Origin: Jatrophihabitans_A sp035248685
Lineage (GTDB): Bacteria > Actinomycetota > Actinomycetes > Mycobacteriales > Jatrophihabitantaceae
Direction: 5' to 3'
DNA length: 43,361 nt
Assembly (NCBI GenBank): GCA_035248685.1
Contig: DATFHF010000078.1
Coordinates: 1 to 43,361, forward strand
Shown piece after piece: positions 34,089 through 43,361 of this stretch. How positions within the stretch are numbered: position 1 is the first letter of the stretch; every line of letters begins with the position of its first letter. The translations under genes were made by a program, and so were the position numbers. Below the pieces are notes generated by a model. That model was given only the letters and a program-made list of their open reading frames with translations. It had not been told where the DNA came from and ran no database searches.

Positions 34089-35447
34089 TCAGAGCGAGGG
34101 CAGGTAGCGGCGCAGTTCGAACGGGGTGACCTCGGCGCGGTAATCCACCCACTCGGCCCGCTTGTTGCGCAGGAAGAAGTCGAACACGTGCTCGCCGAGC
34201 GTCTCGGCCACCAGCTCGGAGTCCTCCATCACCCGCAGCGCATCAGCCAGGTTGTGCGGCAAGTCGTGGTAGCCCAACGCCCGCCGCTCGGCATCCGACA
34301 GCGCCCAGACGTCGTTCTCGGCACCCGGCGGCAGCTCGTATTCCTGCTCGATGCCCTTCAAACCGGCCGCCAGCAGCACCGCGAAGGCGAGGTAGGGGTT
34401 GCAGGCCGAATCGAGCGAGCGAACCTCGACCCGGGTCGAATTTGCCTTGCCGGGCTTGTACATCGGCACCCGGACCAGTGCCGAGCGGTTGGCGTGCCCC
34501 CAGCACACGTAGGTCGGCGCCTCGACCAGCTGGCCGGCAGCCGACCAGCCGAAGAGCCGCTTGTAGGAATTGACCCACTGGTTGGTCACCGCGGTGATCT
34601 CCCGGGCATGCCGCAGCAGGCCGGCAATGAACGAGCGCGCGGTAGCCGACAGGAAGAGCTCGTCGCCGGGGTCGTGGAAGGCGTTGCGGTCACCTTCGAA
34701 CAGCGACAGGTGGGTGTGCATGCCGCTGCCCGGCTGGTGGCTGAACGGCTTGGGCATGAAGGTGGCGTGCACCCCCTTGCTGCGCGCGACCTCCTTGATG
34801 ATGTGCCGGAAGCTCATGATGTTGTCGGCCATCGATAACGCGTCGGCGTAGCGCAGGTCGATCTCTTGCTGGCCGGGCGCCACCTCGTGGTGGCTGAACT
34901 CGACCGAGATGCCGACCGCCTCGAGCGCGATGATGGCACTGCGGCGGAAGTCATGCGCGCTGTCGTGGCTGGTCATGTCGAAGTAACCGCCGTCGTCGAT
35001 CGGCTGCGGTTCGCTGCCGTCGCTCGGCCGGTTCTTCAGCAGGAAGAATTCCACCTCGGGATGGGTGTAGAAGGTCAGCCCGCGATCGGCCGCCTTGCCG
35101 AGCACCCGGCGCAGCACGTAGCGCGGGTCGGCCCAGGACGGAGAGCTGTCGGGCATGGTGATGTCGCAGAACATCCGTGCGGTGTCGCTCAGCTTGCCGT
35201 CGTCGCCGGGCAGGATCTGAAACGTCGCCGGATCCGGACGGGCCAGCATGTCCGACTCGCTGGCCCGGGCGAAGCCCTCGATGGCCGATCCGTCGAAGCC
35301 GATGCCCTCGGCGAAGGCGCCTTCGAGTTCGGCCGGGGCCACCGCCACCGACTTGAGGTAACCGAGCACGTCGGTGAACCACAATCGGACGAAGCGGATC
35401 TGGCGTTCTTCCAGGGTTCGCAGTACGTATTCCTGCTGACGGTCCAC
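34089..35447 (-). CDS. glnA2: Glutamine synthetase-like protein GlnA2
   Basis: 452 residues from GTG (DRQQEYVLRTLEER). GS core motifs: FDGSAIEGFARASESD, SHHEVAPGQQEID, PGSGMHTHLSLF and HANRSALVRVP. The adenylylation region lacks the Tyr-Asp/Glu-Leu-Pro-Pro form with following acidic residues seen in GlnA1 (here EYELPPGAENDVW), so control by GlnE is doubtful. The ortholog in Streptomyces coelicolor acts as a gamma-glutamylpolyamine synthetase, so true glutamine synthesis should not be assumed. A GlnR-type box overlaps its -35 region and a -10-like CAGACT is 8 nt before the start. It is convergent with the MFS gene, 14 bp away across a run of eight C. Confidence 0.95.
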   Translation of the reverse strand: MDRQQEYVLRTLEERQIRFVRLWFTDVLGYLKSVAVAPAELEGAFAEGIGFDGSAIEGFARASESDMLARPDPATFQILPGDDGKLSDTARMFCDITMPDSSPSWADPRYVLRRVLGKAADRGLTFYTHPEVEFFLLKNRPSDGSEPQPIDDGGYFDMTSHDSAHDFRRSAIIALEAVGISVEFSHHEVAPGQQEIDLRYADALSMADNIMSFRHIIKEVARSKGVHATFMPKPFSHQPGSGMHTHLSLFEGDRNAFHDPGDELFLSATARSFIAGLLRHAREITAVTNQWVNSYKRLFGWSAAGQLVEAPTYVCWGHANRSALVRVPMYKPGKANSTRVEVRSLDSACNPYLAFAVLLAAGLKGIEQEYELPPGAENDVWALSDAERRALGYHDLPHNLADALRVMEDSELVAETLGEHVFDFFLRNKRAEWVDYRAEVTPFELRRYLPSL

Positions 35448-35455
35448 GGGGTCAG

Positions 35456-35461
35456 AGTCTG
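35456..35461 (-). promoter_or_regulatory. -10-like element CAGACT of glnA2
   Basis: It ends 8 nt before the GTG on the minus strand, with the GlnR-type box 10 bp further upstream. No ribosome binding site, so probably leaderless. Confidence 0.42.
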
Positions 35462-35471
35462 CCGGGCGCCG

Positions 35472-35487
35472 ATTTCCGGCAGGTTAC
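35472..35487 (-). promoter_or_regulatory. GlnR-type box (two half-sites) of glnA2
   Basis: Minus strand GTAAC-N6-GAAAT. Its first 15 bases, GTAACCTGCCGGAAA, are identical to the first half of the glnA1 operator. Its distance from the -10 equals that of the second pair of half-sites at glnA1. One pair only, so binding may be weaker. Confidence 0.65.
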
Positions 35488-35497
35488 CGGGCTAGGG

Positions 35498-36754
35498 CTA
35501 CGCCGCCCCGTCCGACAGCCAGGTGGCCCAGCTGACCGTCCAATAGCCGGAGTTCCATTCGGCCAATTGCCGGCCGGTGTTCCGGACGTCCACGATGTCG
35601 CCGGGGAGCGAGAAGTCGTAGAACCAGTAGGCGTTGGCCGGCGAGACGTTCAGGCAGCCGTGCGAGGTGTCGGTATTGCCCTGCGCCCAGACCGACCAGT
35701 CGGCCCAGTGCACGTATTCGCCGTCGTAGCTGATCCGCACCCCGACCGGGACGGTGGTGCGGTAGGCGTTGGCGCCCTTGCTCAGCCCGAACGAGGCCGA
35801 GTTCATGTTGATGTTCTTCTCGCCGTCCACCACCACGTGCGGGCCGGAGTTGGTCCGCAGATCGATCGGCTTGCCGTTGTCAGCCGGGATGCTGGTGTGC
35901 CGGCCCATCGAGGTGGGCATGGTGCGCACCAGCTTGTCGTCGGAGTACACCAGCACCTGCTTGGTGTTGTCATCGGCGATCGAGATGTGCTTGTGGCCGA
36001 CGACGAAGTAGGTGCTCACGTCGCTCTGCCCGTACAGCGAGTTGCCCAGGTCCTTGCCGTACACGTTGGCGTTGATGATGACCTTGCTGCCGGCCTTCAG
36101 GTACGTCTGGGTGCGCCAGTACACGTCGGTGTTGCTGAGCCAGCTGAACCCGCCGACCTGGGCCGGCACGGTGGTGATCTTGATCGCGTCCTGGGCGGCC
36201 TTGTGGTCCGGGATCGGCTCGTCGAAGTGGATCCGAATGACCTGGCCCACCCCGAAGGTCACGCCGGGTGGCACCGCACCACCAGCCGCGGTCTGGATGT
36301 AGGGCTGGGTCAGCAGCCGGGGCTGGACGGTGGTGAACGACCGGGATGCGGTGGTGGTTCGACCATCCGGGTTCACCGCAATGGCGCTGAGTGAGTAGGT
36401 GCGGCCGTAACCGAGCGGTTCGGCCGATGCCCAGGAGGTCTTGTCCGCGTCCAGCGCGCCCTTGACCAGCAGGCCGGCGTCGTTCTTCAAGCTCACCTGC
36501 TGCAGCGAGCCACCGGCCACCGCCACCTTGATCGGGACGACCGGGCTGACGTCCACCGAGCCGGCGGCGGCGCTGATGGTAACCACGGCCGGGCCGACCG
36601 GGCCGGTCTTCGACGGCGTCGCGCTGACGGTGTTGCCGGCCGTGGTCGGGCCGGCTTGGACGGTCGGGAGCTTCTTCTGCGAGCAGCCGGTTAGACAGAG
36701 GACCGCTACCGCCGCGATTGCTGTCCACCGGGCGGCTCTAACCCGACTTGCCAC
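35498..36754 (-). CDS. L,D-transpeptidase lipoprotein (YkuD, LdtMt2-like)
   Basis: 418 residues from GTG 36754, chosen because AAAGGA is 9 nt upstream; GTG at 36760 or 36772 is possible. A signal peptide ends in a lipobox (LCLTGCSQ), anchoring the protein outside the membrane. Two immunoglobulin-like domains (about 45-245) precede the YkuD catalytic domain with the motif SHGCLNVSP, holding the catalytic His and Cys. It makes 3-3 cross-links in peptidoglycan, which are common in actinomycetes and resist most beta-lactams. The divergent nadE begins 188 bp away; TTGACG on the minus strand near 36826-36831 could be its -35. Confidence 0.93.
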   Translation of the reverse strand: MASRVRAARWTAIAAVAVLCLTGCSQKKLPTVQAGPTTAGNTVSATPSKTGPVGPAVVTISAAAGSVDVSPVVPIKVAVAGGSLQQVSLKNDAGLLVKGALDADKTSWASAEPLGYGRTYSLSAIAVNPDGRTTTASRSFTTVQPRLLTQPYIQTAAGGAVPPGVTFGVGQVIRIHFDEPIPDHKAAQDAIKITTVPAQVGGFSWLSNTDVYWRTQTYLKAGSKVIINANVYGKDLGNSLYGQSDVSTYFVVGHKHISIADDNTKQVLVYSDDKLVRTMPTSMGRHTSIPADNGKPIDLRTNSGPHVVVDGEKNINMNSASFGLSKGANAYRTTVPVGVRISYDGEYVHWADWSVWAQGNTDTSHGCLNVSPANAYWFYDFSLPGDIVDVRNTGRQLAEWNSGYWTVSWATWLSDGAA

Positions 36755-36930
36755 CAGCACGTGTCCTTTCACGCCACACGGCAGCCACCTCCGCCGCCGT
36801 CCGAACCATTGTGGCCTACGACCGGCGTCAAAACCGAATCATCCGATGACGAAACAGTGTCGGAACGATCAGAGATTGGTTGGCGGCCGGCGCGCCGGTG
36901 CCCAGCGGCCGGCGGCGCGGTGCGCCGGAG

Positions 36931-36936
36931 CAGACT
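36931..36936 (+). promoter_or_regulatory. -10-like element CAGACT, probable leaderless nadE promoter
   Basis: CAGACT ends 6 nt before the nadE GTG. No ribosome binding site is seen. Confidence 0.42.
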
Positions 36937-36942
36937 GCAAGG

Positions 36943-38661
36943 GTGACCGTTCTGCGCATCGCACTGGCCCAGGTCGATCTTGTCGTCGGCGACCTGGCGG
37001 CTAATGCCGCCGTGGTGCTGGACCGCAGCCGGCAGGCGGCGGCGACCGGGGCGCAACTGGTTGCCTTTCCGGAGATGACGCTGACCGGCTACCCGCCGGA
37101 GGACCTGGTGCTGCGCCGATCGTTCCGGCAGGCCTCGATCGACTGCCTGGACCAGTTGGCCGGCGAGCTGGCCGGCGCCGGGCTGGCCGAGCTGGGCGTG
37201 GTGGTCGGCTACCTCGACGACGAGGACGGTCCACGCAACGCCTCGGCCTTCCTCCAGGACGGTCGGGTGGTGGCCCGGTACTTCAAGCACCACCTGCCCA
37301 ACTACGGCGTGTTCGATGAGGACCGCTACTTCGAGCCGGGTCGAGCGCTGACCGTGGTCCGGTTCGGTGGCGTTGACGTCGGCCTGACCATCTGCGAGGA
37401 CGTCTGGCAGGACGGTGGTCCGTTCACCGCCGCCGCGGCGGCCCAGGTCGGCCTGCTGCTCAATATCAACGGCTCGCCGTATGAGCGGGACAAGGACGAC
37501 GTCCGGCTGTCGCTGGTCCGCCGGCGGGCGATCGAGGCCGGTGCGGCGGTGGTGTACGTCAACCAGGTGGGCGGTCAGGACGAGCTGGTCTTCGACGGCG
37601 ACTCCTTCGTGGTGGCAGCCGACGGCACACTGCTGGCCCGGGCACCGCAGTTCGTCGAAGGGTTGTTCGTCGTCGAGTTGGATCTGCCACCCGCACTGGA
37701 GGAGAACGGGGCAACCGGCTCGGTCATGCCGATCGAGCGGCACCGCGCGCCGTTGCCGGCGCCGACACCGGACGGCCCGCTGGCCGATCCGCTGGGCATC
37801 TGCCAGCCGCTGGCCGAGGAGGCTGAGGTCTGGTACGCGCTGGTGTTGGCCACCGGCGACTACCTGCGCAAGAACCGGTTCCGCTCGGTGGTGCTCGGGG
37901 TCAGCGGTGGCATCGACTCGGCGGTGGTGGCCGCCATCGCGGCCGACGCGATCGGGCCTGAGAACGTGTACGGGATCGGCATGCCCAGCGCGTACTCGTC
38001 CGAACACTCGCATTCCGACGCCGTCGAGCTGACCGACCGGCTGGGCGCGCATTTCCAGCTGGTGCCGATCGGGCCGATGGTGGACGCCTTCCTGCAATCG
38101 CTGCGGTTGACCGGGGTGGCTGAGGAGAACGTGCAGGCTCGGGTGCGCGGCACCACCTTGATGGCGCTGTCCAACCAGTTCGGCCACCTGGTGTTGGCCA
38201 CCGGCAACAAGAGCGAGCTGTCGGTGGGGTACTCCACCATCTACGGCGACGCGGTGGGCGGTTACGCGCCGCTCAAGGACGTCCCGAAGACGCTGGTCTG
38301 GCGGTTGGCGCGCTGGCGTAACGACGAGGCGGTCCGGCGGGGGCAGCTGCCGCCGATCCCGGAGAACTCGATCAGCAAGCCGCCGTCGGCCGAGTTGCGG
38401 CCCGGCCAGCTCGACTCGGACTCGCTGCCGGACTACGCCGAGCTCGACCGGTTGCTGCTCCGCTACGTCGACTCCGACGCCGGGTTCGACCAGTTGCTGG
38501 CCGACGGCTTCGACCGGGAACTGGTGAGGAGGATCGTCCAGCTGACCGATGCGGCCGAATGGAAGCGCCGGCAGTACGCGCCGGGCCCGAAGATCAGCCT
38601 CAAGGCGTTCGGACGAGACCGCCGGCTGCCGATCACCAACCGCTGGCGCGAGCACGGCTGA
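36943..38661 (+). CDS. nadE: Glutamine-dependent NAD(+) synthetase
   Basis: 572 residues from GTG. It turns deamido-NAD into NAD with ammonia from glutamine. The N-terminal nitrilase-type glutaminase has its Glu (FPEMTLTGYP), Lys (YFKHHLPNYGVF) and Cys (LTICEDVW). The C-terminal synthetase has the ATP loop SGGIDSAVVAA and the block ATGNKSELSVGYSTIYGD. It is about 100 residues shorter than M. tuberculosis NadE and resembles the shorter bacterial form. nadD lies 1.1 kb downstream on the other strand, and obgE-proB, which neighbour nadE in M. tuberculosis, lie 3.3 kb away. Confidence 0.97.
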   Translation: MTVLRIALAQVDLVVGDLAANAAVVLDRSRQAAATGAQLVAFPEMTLTGYPPEDLVLRRSFRQASIDCLDQLAGELAGAGLAELGVVVGYLDDEDGPRNASAFLQDGRVVARYFKHHLPNYGVFDEDRYFEPGRALTVVRFGGVDVGLTICEDVWQDGGPFTAAAAAQVGLLLNINGSPYERDKDDVRLSLVRRRAIEAGAAVVYVNQVGGQDELVFDGDSFVVAADGTLLARAPQFVEGLFVVELDLPPALEENGATGSVMPIERHRAPLPAPTPDGPLADPLGICQPLAEEAEVWYALVLATGDYLRKNRFRSVVLGVSGGIDSAVVAAIAADAIGPENVYGIGMPSAYSSEHSHSDAVELTDRLGAHFQLVPIGPMVDAFLQSLRLTGVAEENVQARVRGTTLMALSNQFGHLVLATGNKSELSVGYSTIYGDAVGGYAPLKDVPKTLVWRLARWRNDEAVRRGQLPPIPENSISKPPSAELRPGQLDSDSLPDYAELDRLLLRYVDSDAGFDQLLADGFDRELVRRIVQLTDAAEWKRRQYAPGPKISLKAFGRDRRLPITNRWREHG

Positions 38662-38806
38662 CCGGTTCCGAGCCGGAGCAGTGAGTGAGGTCACGGATGT
38701 GCGGTGGCTGATGCGCGCGGAGCCGAGTAGGGGCACCATAGAGGCGTCCGAATCACCCGCCCGGGGACCGGCTGGCCGGCCTCGAGGAAGCAGAGGACCC
38801 AGCGTC

Positions 38807-39640
38807 ATGACCGAAACGCTCTACGGCGGCACCTCAACCCGCCGGGTCACCATCCGCGATCTTCAGAACGCCAAGTCCGCCGGGGACCGCTGGCCGATGC
38901 TGACCGCCTACGACTACTCCACCGCCCAGGTCTTCGATGCCGCCGGCGTTCCGGTGCTGCTGGTCGGTGACTCGGCGGCCAACGTGGTGTACGGCTACGA
39001 CACCACCGTGCCGGTGACCGCAGACGAACTGCTACCGCTGGTACGCGGGGTTTCCCGCGGCGCGAAGCGAGCGCTGGTGGTGGCCGACCTGCCGTTCGGC
39101 AGCTACCAGGCCAGCCCGGAACAGGCCCTGGACACCGCCTGCCGGTTCCTGAAGGAGGGCGGCGCGCAGGCGGTGAAGCTGGAAGGCGGCGCCCGGGTGG
39201 CCCGCCAGGTCGAGTTGCTGTCCAGCTCCGGCGTGCCGGTGATGGGCCACCTCGGGCTGACCCCGCAATCGGTGCACGCGCTGTCCGGCTACCGGGTGCA
39301 GGGCCGCGGCGATGAGCAGGCCAGCCGGCTGCTGGAGGACGCCCACGCACTGCAAGACGCCGGCGCCTTCGCCGTGGTGCTCGAGGTGGTGCCCTCGGAT
39401 CTGGCCAAGAAGATCACCCACGACCTGCGCATCCCGACCATCGGGATCGGCGCCGGGGTGGAATGCGATGCTCAGGTGCTGGTCTGGCAGGACCTGGCCG
39501 GGCTACGGGTGGGTGGCACGCCGGCCAAGTTCGTCAAGCAGTACGCCGACCTCGGCCAGGTGCTCACCGACGCGGTGCGCCGGTTCGCCGCCGAGGTACA
39601 GGCCGGGACGTACCCGGGGGCCGAGCACAGCTACCACTGA
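38807..39640 (+). CDS. panB: 3-methyl-2-oxobutanoate hydroxymethyltransferase
   Basis: 277 residues from ATG with AGAGGA about 9 nt upstream; the frame is open further upstream but homology begins here. PanB makes ketopantoate from ketoisovalerate and methylene-tetrahydrofolate, the first step to pantothenate and CoA. Motifs seen: MLTAYDYSTAQVFDAAG, VGDSAANVVYGYDTT, ADLPFGSYQ, AVKLEGG, GHLGLTPQSV and IPTIGIGAG. The metal-binding Asp residues are in place. No other pan gene is near. It follows nadE by 145 bp, in which a CATAGA near 38736 could be a -10. Confidence 0.97.
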   Translation: MTETLYGGTSTRRVTIRDLQNAKSAGDRWPMLTAYDYSTAQVFDAAGVPVLLVGDSAANVVYGYDTTVPVTADELLPLVRGVSRGAKRALVVADLPFGSYQASPEQALDTACRFLKEGGAQAVKLEGGARVARQVELLSSSGVPVMGHLGLTPQSVHALSGYRVQGRGDEQASRLLEDAHALQDAGAFAVVLEVVPSDLAKKITHDLRIPTIGIGAGVECDAQVLVWQDLAGLRVGGTPAKFVKQYADLGQVLTDAVRRFAAEVQAGTYPGAEHSYH

Positions 39641-39692
39641 GGCCTGGTCGGCGGTCGATGGCTGACCGTCAGGATCGATCGTTAGTACCCGC

Positions 39693-39720
39693 GTGAGCCA
39701 TGGCCAACGCTCATGCTCAC
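39693..39720. terminator. Inverted repeat between convergent panB and nadD
   Basis: GTGAGC and GCTCAC are 16 bp apart. A shorter CGGTC/GACCG hairpin lies at 39652-39668. Either could be a weak two-way terminator. Confidence 0.22.
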
Positions 39721-39737
39721 CTTTGGAGCAAGACGGC

Positions 39738-40343
39738 TCAGCGGTACAGCCCGTGCTTGCCGATGTACTGCACCACACCGTCCGGAACCAGATACCAGAT
39801 CGGTCGGGTGCCCAGCACCCGTTCGCGTACCGCTGAGGACGAGATCGCCATCGCCGGCACATCCAGCAGGGTGACGATGTCGGGCGACAGGTGGTCGCCG
39901 GACAGGTGATAGCCGGGACGGGTGACCCCGATCAGATGGCAGCTGGCGAAGACCTCGTCGGCCTCCTTCCAGGACAGGATCGCCTGAAGCGCGTCCGCCC
40001 CGGTGATGAAGAACAATTCGGCACCCGGCCGAATCGCCGCGATATCGCGCACCGTGTCGATGGTGTAGGTCGGGCCGGGCCGGTCGATGTCCACCCGGCT
40101 GACCCAGAACCGGGGGTTGGACGCGGTGGCCACCACGGTCATCAGGTAGCGGTGCTCGGCCGGGCTGACTTCCCGGTCGGACTTCTGCCAGGGCTGGCCG
40201 GTGGGTACGAAGATCACCTCGTCCAGCTCGAACAGATCGGCGACCTCGCTGGCGGCGACCAGGTGGCCATGATGGATCGGGTCGAAGGTGCCGCCCATGA
40301 TGCCCACCCGGCGCTGCTCGCCGGCCGGCTGCCCCGCAGTCAT
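39738..40343 (-). CDS. nadD: Nicotinate-nucleotide adenylyltransferase
   Basis: 201 residues from the second of two nearby ATGs; the first (40352) overlaps the -10-like TAGGAT. NadD joins AMP to nicotinate mononucleotide, giving deamido-NAD, the substrate of NadE encoded close by. Seen motifs: the nucleotidyltransferase site GGTFDPIHHGHLVAA, the FVPTGQPWQK substrate loop and the closing ISSSAVRERV. The length is normal for the family. In many actinobacteria nadD follows the obgE-proB(-proA) genes, as it roughly does here with gltD between. Confidence 0.94.
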   Translation of the reverse strand: MTAGQPAGEQRRVGIMGGTFDPIHHGHLVAASEVADLFELDEVIFVPTGQPWQKSDREVSPAEHRYLMTVVATASNPRFWVSRVDIDRPGPTYTIDTVRDIAAIRPGAELFFITGADALQAILSWKEADEVFASCHLIGVTRPGYHLSGDHLSPDIVTLLDVPAMAISSSAVRERVLGTRPIWYLVPDGVVQYIGKHGLYR

Positions 40344-40350
40344 GGCCCGC

Positions 40351-40356
40351 ATCCTA
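40351..40356 (-). promoter_or_regulatory. -10 element TAGGAT, probable leaderless nadD promoter
   Basis: On the minus strand TAGGAT ends 7 nt before ATG 40343 and overlaps the alternative ATG, which supports the downstream start. Confidence 0.42.
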
Positions 40357-40394
40357 CGAGCCGACCGGCCCCGATCCGGGCAGGCGGCTATCGG

Positions 40395-41846
<1,452 letters not shown>

Positions 41847-41852
41847 GCGCGC

Positions 41853-41858
41853 CACCTC
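41853..41858 (-). promoter_or_regulatory. Ribosome binding site GAGGTG fixing the gltD start
   Basis: GAGGTG on the minus strand is 6 nt before GTG 41846. It contains the alternative GTG 41855, which is therefore less likely to be the start. Confidence 0.5.
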
Positions 41859-41933
41859 GCTCTGTTGGTCTCAACAAGGGGGACGGCGACGGCCCTGCCG
41901 ACCCAGCCTACGGCACCGGGGCCGCGCTGCCGG

Positions 41934-43031
41934 TCACAGCACGATCAGGTCGTCGCGGTGCACCGCCTCCCGGCGCAGCTCCGGTGGCAGGTTCCGGGTG
42001 GATTTGCCTAGCACTCCAGCCAGATCCGCGCTGTCCAGGCCGGCCAGGCCGCGGGCCAGCACCCGACCGGTTTCATCAGCCAGCTCCACCGGGTCGCCGG
42101 CGGAGAACTCGCCACTGGCGGTGGTGATGCCGGCCGGCAACAGCGACAGCCGCCGGCGCACCACCGCCTGCACCGCACCGTCGTCGAGTACCAACCGCCC
42201 GAGCGGCGTGCTTACGTGCCGCAACCAGAACAGCCGGGACGCGGTGCGCCGGCCGGTCGGCGCGAAGTAGGTACCGCCTCGGCCGGCCAACGCGTCGGCC
42301 ACGGCGCCGGCCTGCGCCAGCAGCACCGGGATGCCGGCGCCGGTGGCGATCCGGGCGGCGTCGACCTTGGTGGCCATTCCGCCGGTGCCCACGCCGGAAC
42401 GCGAGCCGCCCAACCGCACCAGCTCCAAGTCGGCGGCGCTGGTCACCTCGCTGAGCAGCCGGGCGTCCGGCGACCGCGGGTCGCGGCTGTACAGCCCGTC
42501 GATGTCGGATAGCAGCACCAGCGCGTCGGCCTGGACCAGGTGGGCGACCAGCGCGGCCAGCCGGTCGTTGTCACCGAACCGGATCTCTTCGGTGGCCACC
42601 GTGTCGTTCTCGTTCACGATGGGCAGCACGCCGAGCGCGAGCAACCGCTCCAGGGTGCGCACGGCGTTGCGGTAATGACCGCGCCGGTGCAGGTCGTCGG
42701 CGGTCAGCAGCACCTGGCCCACCGTGATGCCGAATCGGGCGAAGGCGGCCGCGTACCGCTCGGCGAGCAGCAGTTGCCCGACGCTGGCCGCGGCCTGTTG
42801 GGTGGCCAGGTCACGCGGTCGCGCGGTCAGCCCGAGCGGTGCCAGCCCGGCCGCGATCGCGCCGGAGGACACCAGCACCAGCTGCTTGCCCGCCGCCCGA
42901 CGGGCGGCCAGCGCGGTGACCAGTGCGTCGAGCCGGGCCGGTTCCAGCCGGCCCCGACGGGTCAGCGAGGACGAGCCGACCTTCACCACGGTGCGGCCGG
43001 CGGCTTCGATCAGCCCCCGTCCGGTTGTCAT
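41934..43031 (-). CDS. proB: Glutamate 5-kinase with PUA domain
   Basis: 365 residues. It phosphorylates glutamate, the first and feedback-controlled step of proline synthesis. The amino-acid kinase domain shows VVKVGSSSLT, SSGAIAAGL, NENDTV and GGMATKVDAA; the C-terminal PUA domain covers about 275-360. The ATG overlaps the obgE stop by 4 bp (ATGA), so the two are translationally coupled. proA, which acts next, is not adjacent; the next gene on this strand is gltD, 87 bp away. Confidence 0.97.
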   Translation of the reverse strand: MTTGRGLIEAAGRTVVKVGSSSLTRRGRLEPARLDALVTALAARRAAGKQLVLVSSGAIAAGLAPLGLTARPRDLATQQAAASVGQLLLAERYAAAFARFGITVGQVLLTADDLHRRGHYRNAVRTLERLLALGVLPIVNENDTVATEEIRFGDNDRLAALVAHLVQADALVLLSDIDGLYSRDPRSPDARLLSEVTSAADLELVRLGGSRSGVGTGGMATKVDAARIATGAGIPVLLAQAGAVADALAGRGGTYFAPTGRRTASRLFWLRHVSTPLGRLVLDDGAVQAVVRRRLSLLPAGITTASGEFSAGDPVELADETGRVLARGLAGLDSADLAGVLGKSTRNLPPELRREAVHRDDLIVL

Positions 43032-43361
43032 TCGGGCTGGTCTTCAGCATCCGGCGACCGCCGGCGGGCCCGCTTGGCGGCCAACCGCTGCTCGGCACCC
43101 GGCCGGCTGACCTGCGCCAGCCGGTCGTCGGTGCCGCGCCGGGTCGGTTGGTAGGCCTCGTCGGCCATGCCGGCGGTCGGCTCGAAGTCGAAGACGTAGT
43201 CGCCGATGGTGACGCTGGCGCCGGGCAGCGCACCGAGCTGGGTGAGCTCCTGCTCGACACCGAGCCGGGCCAGCCGATCGGCCAGGTAACCGACCGCCTC
43301 GTCGTTGTCGAACTGGGTCTGCCGGACCCAGCGTTCCGGTTTGGCGCCGCGGACGATGAAG
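43028..43361 (-). CDS. obgE: GTPase Obg, C-terminal end (cut by window edge)
   Basis: The minus strand is open from the window end for 110 codons to a TGA at 43028. It begins FIVRGAKPERWVRQTQFDNDEAVGY, the start of the Obg C-terminal (OCT) domain (quoted by its parts KPERWVRQTQFDN and DEAVGYLADRL). It continues with GDYVFDFEP and ends with a basic, disordered tail (RLAAKRARRRSPDAE). Obg is an essential ribosome-associated GTPase; its G domain lies outside the window. It is coupled to proB by an ATGA overlap, the usual obg-proB order. Confidence 0.95.
   Translation of the reverse strand, partial: FIVRGAKPERWVRQTQFDNDEAVGYLADRLARLGVEQELTQLGALPGASVTIGDYVFDFEPTAGMADEAYQPTRRGTDDRLAQVSRPGAEQRLAAKRARRRSPDAEDQPE

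Overview
The window reads as chromosome of a high-GC actinomycete. The core gene order sucB, TIGR01777 epimerase, lipB, lipA, DUF4191 membrane protein, RDD protein, glnA1, glnE, glnA2 matches, from memory, the Mycobacterium tuberculosis stretch Rv2215-Rv2222c. The obgE-proB pair near the right edge fits the same phylum. Two matches to the actinobacterial GlnR operator, an MprF-LysRS fusion (LysX) and many leaderless-looking starts agree with this. Genus cannot be fixed from the sequence alone. No rRNA, tRNA, CRISPR array, integrase or transposase was found.

Layout. 1-7.6 kb: the 3' end of the 2-oxoacid dehydrogenase E2 gene, an epimerase, a degenerate membrane-anchored Ser/Thr kinase and an MmpL transporter (both on the minus strand), then lipB-lipA, which make the lipoyl cofactor that E2 carries. 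7.6-9.5 kb: a small RHH-Doc toxin-antitoxin module and a surface protein with a Ser/Pro-rich stalk. 9.6-12.4 kb: DUF4191 protein, RDD protein and glnA1, with a complete four-half-site GlnR operator before glnA1.

12.4-28.8 kb is an accessory block between the convergent glnA1 and glnE, which are neighbours in M. tuberculosis. It holds two small hypothetical proteins, an archaeal/eukaryotic-type prolyl-tRNA synthetase, a decayed peptide-ABC ATPase, a DUF5131-TcmP pair (probably mobile, function unknown), a DUF1906 glycosidase-like protein with a peptidoglycan-binding tail, lysX, a five-gene MacAB-like export operon and a PAP2-family enzyme. The DUF5131-TcmP part looks less GC-rich than its surroundings.

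28.8-43.4 kb: nitrogen and cofactor metabolism. glnE (adenylylates GlnA1) is translationally coupled to a class I glutamine amidotransferase. A foreign-looking MFS exporter on the opposite strand separates them from glnA2, which carries a second, shorter GlnR box. Then come an L,D-transpeptidase lipoprotein, nadE, panB, nadD, a gltD without gltB, proB and the 3' end of obgE.

Main points for a second look: the DUF5131-TcmP pair as a possible SAM-based modification system; a tandem triplication at the RDD gene start that makes two four-codon ORFs joined by TGATG; the paired GlnR boxes; about eleven starts with a -10 element 6-8 nt upstream; and the pseudokinase-like protein next to MmpL.
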